Assembly: GCA_029335935.2 (NCBI GenBank)
Contig: JARJMV020000143.1
Span: forward strand, 1 to 5,239
Direction: 5' to 3'
Length of the DNA: 5,239 nt
DNA from: a bacterium
GTDB lineage: Bacteria > Armatimonadota > Fimbriimonadia > Fimbriimonadales > GBS-DC
Shown here: piece after piece, positions 1-5,140 of the stretch
How the letters are laid out: the number at the start of each line of letters is the position of its first letter
Numbering within the stretch: the first letter of the stretch is position 1
Translations under genes and position numbers: made by a program
The notes under the pieces: model-generated
Seen by the model: only the letters and a program-made list of their open reading frames with translations
Told to the model about the DNA's origin: nothing
Databases searched by the model: none

Positions 1-914
1 TCGCGCAGCAGCTTCTCGTGTTCGTCGTAGGAGGTTTCGGGCGTCGTGAACTTGACCAGCTCCACCTTATTGAACTGGTGCAGGCGCAGCAGTCCGCGTG
101 TGGCTTTGCCTGCCGCCCCCGCCTCGCGTCGGAAGCAAGGCGAATACGCCGCCAGCGAGATGGGCAACTGCTCTGCATGGAGTATCTCGTCGCGATAGAG
201 GTTCGTCACGGGCACTTCCGCCGTCGGGATAAGGTACAGCGGGTCATCGGCGCAGCGATACATCTCCTCTTCGAACTTGGGCAGTTGTCCTGTGCCGACC
301 ATCGCCTCTGGGCGCACGAGGAACGGCGGGAAGACCTCCAAGTAGCCGTGTTCGCGCGTATGTAAATCGAGCATAAAGTTAATCAGGGCGCGTTCGAGCC
401 GTGCGCCTTGCCCCGTGTAGAAGTGGAAGCCGCTCCCGCCGACCTTTGCGCCGCGCTCGAAGTCGATAAGCCCCAGCCGCTCTGCGAGTTCCCAGTGGGG
501 GCGCGGTTCGAAGCGCATCGGGTGGGGTTGTCCGCCGCGCCGCACCTCCACATTCGCGTTGGCGTCCGCGCCGACGGGCGTTGTGGCGTGCGGTATGTTG
601 GGAAACAGCAGTAGCTTTGCCTCGCGCTCGTGTTCGACGGCGCGTCGCTGGTGTTCCAGCTGCTCAATTTGCGCTTTGAGTTGGCGCAGCTGGTTCAGTA
701 GCGGTTCGGCGTCCTCGCCCGCTTTCTTGCGCAGGGGAATCTCTTTGGAGACGCGATTCTGCTCAGCAGTGAGCGTCTCCACTTGGGTGGTGAGTTCGCG
801 CCACTGGGCGTCCAGAGCGAGCCATTCATCCAGCAGGGCATCATTCTCGCCGCGCTTCTGCAGCGCTTCACGCACGCGGTCAGGCTCCGTGCGTAGCGTT
901 CGATAGTCCAGCAT
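1..914 (-). CDS. serS: Seryl-tRNA synthetase, N-terminal 304 codons (partial at window edge)
   Basis: Cytoplasmic class II aminoacyl-tRNA synthetase that charges tRNA-Ser (and tRNA-Sec where present) with serine. Reading the minus strand from the ATG at 914-912 gives an open frame to base 1. Residues 1 to about 105 are charged and helix-rich, matching the N-terminal antiparallel coiled-coil arm that grips the tRNA. The class II core follows: a motif 1-like region around 170-200 (GARLERALINF ... VFPPFLV), the serine-site TAEVP at 231-235, and a textbook motif 2 at 261-285 (FRREAGAAGKATRG, then HQFNKVEL). Motif 3 and roughly the last 120 residues lie outside the window, given the usual length near 425. 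The start agrees with the family's normal N-terminus (MLDYRTLR). The gene lies 31 bp downstream of argB on the same strand. It has no Shine-Dalgarno; a GGTACAAT element sits 7 nt before the ATG. The identification is secure. Confidence 0.97.
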   Translation of the reverse strand, partial: MLDYRTLRTEPDRVREALQKRGENDALLDEWLALDAQWRELTTQVETLTAEQNRVSKEIPLRKKAGEDAEPLLNQLRQLKAQIEQLEHQRRAVEHEREAKLLLFPNIPHATTPVGADANANVEVRRGGQPHPMRFEPRPHWELAERLGLIDFERGAKVGGSGFHFYTGQGARLERALINFMLDLHTREHGYLEVFPPFLVRPEAMVGTGQLPKFEEEMYRCADDPLYLIPTAEVPVTNLYRDEILHAEQLPISLAAYSPCFRREAGAAGKATRGLLRLHQFNKVELVKFTTPETSYDEHEKLLR

Positions 915-921
915 GGCGGTA

Positions 922-929
922 ATTGTACC
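922..929 (-). promoter_or_regulatory. Putative -10 promoter element of serS (leaderless type)
   Basis: On the minus strand GGTACAAT is followed by 7 nt and then the serS ATG. TACAAT matches the -10 consensus TATAAT at five of six positions, and its spacing puts the transcription start at or next to the ATG. The hexamer lies in a small perfect dyad, CGGTA-attg-TACCG (917-930 on the plus strand). No clear -35 hexamer is seen upstream, where the sequence overlaps the end of argB. The promoter is inferred from motif and position. Confidence 0.5.
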
Positions 930-945
930 GTGTGGGGCGCATGGG

Positions 946-1806
946 CTATCGGATCATCGTGCCGATGCCCGAATCGGTGAACACCTCGATGAGCAGCGCA
1001 TGGGGAATGCGTCCGTCGAGGATGTGAGCGCGCGGACACCCCTTCTCCAGCGCGTGCAGGCACGCTTGGAGCTTGGGGATCATCCCGCCCGATACACGCC
1101 CTGTATCGAGCATTCGCTGCGCCTGCTCGCGTGTAAGCTCGGAAATCAGCGAGTCGGGCGATTCGGTATCGCTGAGGACGCCCGGCACATCGGTCATCAG
1201 GATAAACTTCTGTGCGCCCAGCGCGCCTGCCAGTGCGCCCGCCGCGAAATCGGCGTTGAGGTTGTAGGTCGCGCCGTCGATACCCAGACCGACAGGGCTG
1301 ACGACGGGGATGTAGCCGCCTCGGAGCGCCGCGTAGACGACATCGGGATTGATGCTTGCCACCTCGCCCACGAAGCCCAAGTCCACTGCGCTGGCGAGCT
1401 TGCGTGCGCGGATGAGACCGCCGTCCTTGCCCGAAATCCCGACGGCGCGTCCGCCCTGCTGCTGGATTAAGCCGACCAAGCGCGGGTTCGTCTTGCCCGT
1501 GAGCGCCATCTCCACCAGCTCCATCGTCTCCGCGTCGGTCACACGCAAGCCGTCCACGAACTGGGGCTGTTTGCCCACTCGCTTCATCAGGTCGGAGATT
1601 TCGGGACCGCCGCCATGGACCAGCACGGGGCGGATGCCCACACAGTGCATCAGCACGAGGTCCTGCATCACCTGTGCCGCGCTGGCGTCGCTCATCGCTG
1701 CGCCGCCATACTTGATGACAAAGATGGCTCCGCTCCACTTTTGAATATACGGCAACGCCTGAATTAGCACTTCAGCCTGAGATTTCGCTGAATCGGAAAC
1801 GCCCAT
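946..1806 (-). CDS. argB: Acetylglutamate kinase (N-acetyl-L-glutamate 5-kinase)
   Basis: Cytoplasmic amino-acid-kinase family enzyme that phosphorylates N-acetyl-L-glutamate with ATP, the second step of arginine synthesis. The 286-residue product has normal length. Visible motifs are the phosphate-binding KYGG (32-35), HGGGP (64-68), the substrate-binding DGLRVTD (85-91), ISGKDGGLI (124-132), YNLNAD (181-186), TDVPGV (205-210) and GGMIPK (240-245), whose lysine is the conserved catalytic one. Residues about 8-30 form an N-terminal helix before the first strand, and the C-terminus reads HALLIEVFTDSGIGTMI. In this family both features mark hexameric, arginine-inhibited enzymes, so feedback inhibition by arginine is likely. 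The ATG at 1806 is chosen because it precedes that N-helix and follows a GGTACAAT element by 10 nt. The frame stays open to 2082, but that extension would overlap rsmA. The gene is followed by serS and divergent from rsmA; no other arginine gene is in the window. Confidence 0.97.
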   Translation of the reverse strand: MGVSDSAKSQAEVLIQALPYIQKWSGAIFVIKYGGAAMSDASAAQVMQDLVLMHCVGIRPVLVHGGGPEISDLMKRVGKQPQFVDGLRVTDAETMELVEMALTGKTNPRLVGLIQQQGGRAVGISGKDGGLIRARKLASAVDLGFVGEVASINPDVVYAALRGGYIPVVSPVGLGIDGATYNLNADFAAGALAGALGAQKFILMTDVPGVLSDTESPDSLISELTREQAQRMLDTGRVSGGMIPKLQACLHALEKGCPRAHILDGRIPHALLIEVFTDSGIGTMIR

Positions 1807-1808
1807 AC

Positions 1809-1816
1809 GGTAGACT
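1809..1816 (+). promoter_or_regulatory. Putative -10 promoter element of rsmA
   Basis: The plus strand reads GGTAGACT, then exactly 10 nt, then the rsmA ATG at 1827. TAGACT fits the minimal TANNNT -10 pattern, with four of six consensus positions including the key A and final T. It carries the same leading GG as the elements of argB, serS and meaB. No Shine-Dalgarno is present. An alternative -10, TATTGT at 1816-1821, lies 5 nt from the ATG. The call is inferred from motif and position only. Confidence 0.42.
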
Positions 1817-1824
1817 ATTGTACC
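1817..1824 (-). promoter_or_regulatory. Putative extended -10 promoter element of argB
   Basis: The minus strand reads CTGGTACAAT, then 10 nt, then the argB ATG. TACAAT is one base off the -10 consensus and is preceded by a proper TGn extended -10 (TGG). This may compensate for the absence of a recognisable -35, which would lie inside rsmA. The predicted transcript starts 0-4 nt before the ATG, and no Shine-Dalgarno is present. The element abuts the rsmA -10 candidate on the other strand. Confidence 0.55.
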
Positions 1825-1826
1825 AG

Positions 1827-2702
1827 ATGAGCGAGGTGAACCCGTTTTCGGTGCGGCAGATACGCGCGTGGCTGCAGGCGTACCAGGTGCGTCCGTCGAA
1901 GGGCTGGGGTCAGAACTTCCTGACCGATCGGCGTGTGGCGCAGCGCGTGCTGGACGCCGCCGACCTGCAGCCCGACGATGCCGTGTTGGAAGTGGGGCCG
2001 GGCTTGGGCGCCCTGACGCTGCTGCTTGCCGAGCGTGTGCGCCGTGTCGTGGCAGTGGAGGTGGACGCCCGACTGGTGGCAATCCTGCAATCGGTTCTGG
2101 AGGCGCAGCGCCTTGAGACGGTTACGCTGGTGCAGGCAAACGCGCTGAGCCAGCCCGTGCCCGAACTGTTGCGCGGCGAGCCGCAGGCGAAAGTGGTCGC
2201 CAACATCCCCTACTCCATCACCTCGCCCCTGCTGGAGCACCTCCTCAAAGACAAGGCGCATATCCCCCTAATCGTGCTGACGGTTCAAAAGGAGGTCGCC
2301 GAGCGCCTGACAGCTGCGCCGAGCAGTGCCGCGTATGGGGCGCTGAGCCTGTTCGTGCAGTACCACACGCGGGCAGAGTATCTGGGGCGCGTGCCAAACA
2401 CGGCGTTCTATCCGCAGCCAGAAGTGGACTCGGCGATTGTGCGCCTAACGCCCCTGCCCGACCGCTTGCCGCCACTGGAGCAGAAGTGGTTCTTCAAGTT
2501 GACGCGCGCGGGGTTCGGCAAGCGTCGCAAAACTTTACGCAACGCGCTAACCAGCCTGCTTGACGACGCCGACCGCGCGAGCGCGATTCTCAGGCGCGCA
2601 GGCGTCCCGACCGCCGCACGCGCGGAAGAGCTGCGGCTGGAGCAGTGGCTTGCGCTTGCCCAAGAGACCGTGCGCACGCTCTATCCCGAACACGCAGGGT
2701 AG
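1827..2702 (+). CDS. rsmA: 16S rRNA (adenine(1518)-N(6)/adenine(1519)-N(6))-dimethyltransferase
   Basis: KsgA/RsmA uses S-adenosylmethionine to dimethylate two adjacent adenines in the 3'-terminal helix of 16S rRNA during late 30S assembly; loss commonly gives kasugamycin resistance. The 291-residue product is of normal size. Landmarks are GQNFL at 28-32, the SAM-binding motif I EVGPGLGALT at 55-64, the acidic motif II residue in VEVD at 77-80, the catalytic motif IV NIPY at 126-129, VQKEVAERL at 153-161, the FYPQPEVDSA segment at 194-203, and the RNA-binding C-terminal FGKRRKTLRNAL at 230-241. I chose the ATG at 1827 over an in-frame TTG at 1818: the TTG lies inside the promoter elements, and the ATG is 10 nt from GGTAGACT. 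It is divergent from argB across 20 bp. The terminase-like gene follows about 66 bp downstream on the same strand with no terminator seen between, so cotranscription is likely. Confidence 0.97.
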   Translation: MSEVNPFSVRQIRAWLQAYQVRPSKGWGQNFLTDRRVAQRVLDAADLQPDDAVLEVGPGLGALTLLLAERVRRVVAVEVDARLVAILQSVLEAQRLETVTLVQANALSQPVPELLRGEPQAKVVANIPYSITSPLLEHLLKDKAHIPLIVLTVQKEVAERLTAAPSSAAYGALSLFVQYHTRAEYLGRVPNTAFYPQPEVDSAIVRLTPLPDRLPPLEQKWFFKLTRAGFGKRRKTLRNALTSLLDDADRASAILRRAGVPTAARAEELRLEQWLALAQETVRTLYPEHAG

Positions 2703-2750
2703 CCCTCGCGCCACAAGTACTGGGTTGCCGTTGCGCGCGCCTGCTGGCAA

Positions 2751-2756
2751 AAGGAG
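2751..2756 (+). promoter_or_regulatory. Ribosome-binding site of the terminase-like gene
   Basis: AAGGAG lies 9 nt before a GTG at 2766 and 12 nt before the ATG at 2769. A second purine run, ggggggaag, sits between. It is the only clear Shine-Dalgarno before any gene in the window. It leaves the start ambiguous between GTG 2766 and ATG 2769, a difference of one residue. Its presence fits a gene translated from within a longer transcript. Confidence 0.7.
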
Positions 2757-2768
2757 CGGGGGGAAGTG

Positions 2769-3989
2769 ATGTTCTCAGGTTGGCGTCCGCATCTGGGTCA
2801 GCAAGCGTTTTTGGCGTCGGGCGCACCCGTGCGCGTGTTGGCGTGTGGTAGGCGTTGGGGCAAGACGGAGGTGATTGCCGCCGAGATTGCCCGCGCCCTG
2901 CTCGGCGACGCACCGCGCGAGGTGCTGCTGGTCGCCCCCTCGCAAGAGCAGGCGATGCTGGGCTTCGAGCGGGCGTTGGAGTTCCTGCACCGCGTCGGGG
3001 CGCACCCCACCGTGCGTCGCACCCCTGCGCCCACCCTCACGCTGGGCAAGGGCAAACTCTGGGCGCGCTCCGCTGCGCGCGGCGGCATGCTCCTGCGCGG
3101 GCGCAAAGCGCACCTTATCATCGTGGACGAAGCCGCCTATGTGCCCGAACAGGTGGTCCACGAGGTACTTACGCCTATGCTCGCCGACACAGGGGGTAAA
3201 CTCGCGCTCGTCTCCACCCCACGCGGCAAGAACTACTTCTATCGGCTCTACCAGCAAGGGCAAGACGACGGCGTCCACATCTGGAGCCTGCGCAGCCCCT
3301 CGTGGCACAACCCGCTCCTCTCGCCGACCGTGCTGCAGATGCAGGCGAGCCTGATGACGCAGCGACAGTTCCAGATCGAGTACGGCGCGCAGTTCTTAGA
3401 TGCAGCCGGGCAGGTCTTCCGCACCGAGTGGGTCGATCGCGCGCTGCTGCTCCATCTGCAACCTGAGGGGCTGACCGTCGCAGGGGTGGATTGGGCGCGC
3501 TCGCACGACTACACGGCGTTGGCGATTCTGCACGGCTCGCGCGAGGGCGCGACACTGCTGGACATCCGACGCTGGCAGGGGCTGTCGTGGACGGAGCAAG
3601 TGGAGGTCGTGGCGCGACGGATACAGATGTATGCAGCAACGCGCGTGCTGTGCGACCGTACAGGCGTCGGCGACCCGCTGCTGGAGGCGCTGCAGACAGC
3701 GGGCGTACCCCACGCCGAAGGCGTCGCCTTCACCCAAGCGTTCAAACAGAGCCTCATCGAAAACCTCACGCTGATGCTCGAAGGGGCGCGCCTACAACTC
3801 TTGCCCGACCCCGACCTGCTGCACGAACTGTACCACTTCGAGGCGACGCCGACCGCGCGCGGCGCACGACTGCAAGCGGCGCAGGGCGTCCACGACGACC
3901 TTGTGATTGCGCTCGCGCTGGCGGCATGGACACTGCCACGCGCTGCGCACAGCGCCGTGCGCACCAGCGGCGCGCAACGCACGCCCTAA
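2769..3989 (+). CDS. Phage-type terminase large subunit (ATPase plus RNase H-like nuclease)
   Basis: The 406-residue protein resembles terminase large subunits, the DNA-packaging motors of tailed phages that pump DNA with an N-terminal ATPase and cut it with a C-terminal nuclease. The ATPase half shows a terminase-style Walker A, GRRWGKT (27-33), a motif like VAPSQEQ (55-61), Walker B LIIVDE (116-121; Asp120, Glu121) and the coupling motif STP (149-151) followed by RGKN. The nuclease half shows the first metal aspartate in GVDWA (Asp241), a second acidic cluster in CDRTGVGD (Asp296, Asp302) and the closing HDD (375-377). All key residues are present, so it looks intact, most like the Terminase_6 group. 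No small terminase, portal, capsid or integrase gene adjoins it. It lies between rsmA, with which it is probably cotranscribed, and the convergent meaB 8 bp away. Local GC is high, like the neighbours, which suggests long residence. It could be a prophage relic, a domesticated nuclease or a gene-transfer-agent-like component; the family call is firm, the role unknown. Confidence 0.88.
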   Translation: MFSGWRPHLGQQAFLASGAPVRVLACGRRWGKTEVIAAEIARALLGDAPREVLLVAPSQEQAMLGFERALEFLHRVGAHPTVRRTPAPTLTLGKGKLWARSAARGGMLLRGRKAHLIIVDEAAYVPEQVVHEVLTPMLADTGGKLALVSTPRGKNYFYRLYQQGQDDGVHIWSLRSPSWHNPLLSPTVLQMQASLMTQRQFQIEYGAQFLDAAGQVFRTEWVDRALLLHLQPEGLTVAGVDWARSHDYTALAILHGSREGATLLDIRRWQGLSWTEQVEVVARRIQMYAATRVLCDRTGVGDPLLEALQTAGVPHAEGVAFTQAFKQSLIENLTLMLEGARLQLLPDPDLLHELYHFEATPTARGARLQAAQGVHDDLVIALALAAWTLPRAAHSAVRTSGAQRTP

Positions 3990-3997
3990 CACGCGCT

Positions 3998-4948
3998 TCA
4001 CTCGCCCGCAAGCCACGCCTGCAACGCAGGATACGGATTCTCGACGCCGTCCAGAACACGCGCGCGCGCCGACTCGCTAAACAGCGATTGCACCACGCTG
4101 TGCGCTTGCTGCTCCAGCGCGTCATGCACCATCGATTGGAGCTCCCACTCGACTTGTTGCAGGCGGCGCGTGCGCCACGCGCCCGTCTGCTGCTGGTACT
4201 GCTTGTGTTCCTCGATAAATTCCACCAGCTCGTCGACGCCCTTGCCGTAGAGGGCTTCGGTCAGCACAATCGGCGGGTTCCACCCCTTGGGTTTGCCGCC
4301 GAGTTCGAGCGCGTTGCGCAAGTCCAGTCGCATTCGGGTCGCTCCCTCCCGATCGGCTTTGTTGACCACATACACATCCGCGATTTCGATGATGCCTGCC
4401 TTCATCGCCTGCACCACATCGCCTGCTTCGGGCACAAGGGTCAGCACGACGGTATCGGCGACGAAGCGCACATCCACCTGCAGTTGCCCTGCGCCGACGG
4501 TTTCTATCACCACGAGGTCGTAGCCCGCCGCTTCCAGCACGCGCACGGCAGGCGGCACGCCACGCGAGAGACCGCCGATGCTCCCACGACTGGCAAGGCT
4601 GCGGATATAGACGCCCTCCAACGCCTCATCGAAACGGATACGGTCGCCCAAAATCGCGCCCCCGCTGAACGGGCTGGTCGGATCCACCGCCAGCACCCCC
4701 ACGCGATAGCCCCGCGCCTTCAAACGCGGCAACAACTGATAGGTGAGGGTGCTTTTGCCCGCGCCCGGCGCGCCCGTCAAGCCCACCTTGAACGCTTTGC
4801 CCGTGTGCGCATACAAGCGCGCCAACAACTCCAACCGCGCAGGCTCGCGCGACTCTACCAGTGTAATCGCCCGCGCAATCGCACGCACCTCACCCAATCG
4901 CACGCCGCGCGCTAATTCATCCACAAACTCGGTCGTCACTGCCGTCAT
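3998..4948 (-). CDS. meaB: MeaB/ArgK-family G-protein (methylmalonyl-CoA mutase chaperone type)
   Basis: P-loop GTPase of the SIMIBI class. Characterised members protect and load adenosylcobalamin-dependent acyl-CoA mutases, using GTP hydrolysis to gate cofactor transfer; older databases call the family ArgK or LAO/AO transport ATPase. The 316-residue product has normal length. Visible features are an N-terminal helical segment (about 5-50), Walker A GAPGAGKST (59-67), the family signature DPTSPFSGGAILGDR (89-103), ASRGSIGGLSRG (119-130), the Walker B/switch region ETVGAG (149-154), the base-specificity motif NKAD (196-199) and a helical C-terminal dimerisation tail (about 240-316). The ATG at 4948 is where family homology begins and follows GGTATAAT by 10 nt; the frame is open to 5215 but the extension resembles no known domain. 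After ETVGAG the protein reads QLQVDV, where I recall QSEVDV or QSETEV as usual. No mutase gene is visible, so the partner is unknown. Confidence 0.93.
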   Translation of the reverse strand: MTAVTTEFVDELARGVRLGEVRAIARAITLVESREPARLELLARLYAHTGKAFKVGLTGAPGAGKSTLTYQLLPRLKARGYRVGVLAVDPTSPFSGGAILGDRIRFDEALEGVYIRSLASRGSIGGLSRGVPPAVRVLEAAGYDLVVIETVGAGQLQVDVRFVADTVVLTLVPEAGDVVQAMKAGIIEIADVYVVNKADREGATRMRLDLRNALELGGKPKGWNPPIVLTEALYGKGVDELVEFIEEHKQYQQQTGAWRTRRLQQVEWELQSMVHDALEQQAHSVVQSLFSESARARVLDGVENPYPALQAWLAGE

Positions 4949-4958
4949 GAATGGCACG

Positions 4959-4966
4959 ATTATACC
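4959..4966 (-). promoter_or_regulatory. Putative -10 promoter element of meaB
   Basis: The minus strand reads GGTATAAT, a perfect -10 hexamer, then exactly 10 nt, then the meaB ATG. No Shine-Dalgarno occurs in those 10 nt and no good -35 lies 16-18 nt upstream. Predicted transcription starts within about 4 nt of the ATG, giving a leaderless or nearly leaderless mRNA. It is the best consensus match of the four elements. Confidence 0.6.
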
Positions 4967-5140
4967 TTGCTTTGCCGTGATAGCGCGCGACTTCCAACAC
5001 CGCACCCTCACGCGACAATCCATAACGCGAATCGTAGAGTCCGTAGCCAATTTATTGACTAACCGTTCGTTCGACGACACTTGAGACGACGAGATACCAC
5101 CCGTTGAGCTATCCGCCGCCACACCTACACCACATCCTGT
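4967..5140. other. Intergenic region upstream of meaB
   Basis: No gene is recognised in this stretch. With its flanks it is part of 291 bp to the right of meaB, the only long gap between genes in the window. GC is about 54% by hand count over 4981-5220, clearly below the neighbouring genes. It holds a TTGACT (5055-5060, plus) without a matching -10, and a 10-bp direct repeat TCGACGACAC (5071-5080, again at 5206-5215). The minus frame is open from 5215 into meaB, but its translation matches no family I know. Confidence 0.5.

Noticed and set aside
695..1738. Minus-strand open frame of 347 codons
   Set aside because: It spans argB and serS out of frame, and both carry strong catalytic motifs in their own frames. 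Its translation is low-complexity and rich in Arg, Gly and Ala.
1818..1826. TTG start for rsmA at 1818
   Set aside because: It falls within the argB and rsmA -10 elements and adds three non-conserved residues. The ATG at 1827 has the same 10-nt spacing from its promoter element as argB and meaB.
1807..2082. Upstream extension of argB to a start at 2082
   Set aside because: The extension lies wholly inside rsmA on the opposite strand, is proline- and arginine-rich and matches nothing in the family. The normal N-helix of the kinase begins after the ATG at 1806.
3952..3973. GC-rich stem GCGCCG...CGGCGC near the end of the terminase-like gene
   Set aside because: It lies inside the coding region and is not followed by a T-run. 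Such stems are expected by chance at this GC content, so it is not called a terminator.
4018..4030. Perfect small hairpin CCTGC-aac-GCAGG at the end of meaB
   Set aside because: It is within the coding sequence of meaB, has only 5 bp and lacks a T-run on either strand.
3491..4915. Long plus-strand open frame of 474 codons
   Set aside because: It crosses the 3' part of the terminase-like gene in another frame and the antisense of meaB. The translation is arginine/alanine-rich with no recognisable motif, while both overlapped genes have clear family motifs. It is a GC-driven shadow.
5070..5125. tRNA-like stretch on the minus strand (GATAGCTCAACGGGT resembles a D-arm)
   Set aside because: There is no matching 3' half of the D-stem, no proper T-loop and no complementary acceptor strand about 70 nt downstream. 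A GTTCAAATC at 5188-5196 (plus) also lacks a pairing T-stem.
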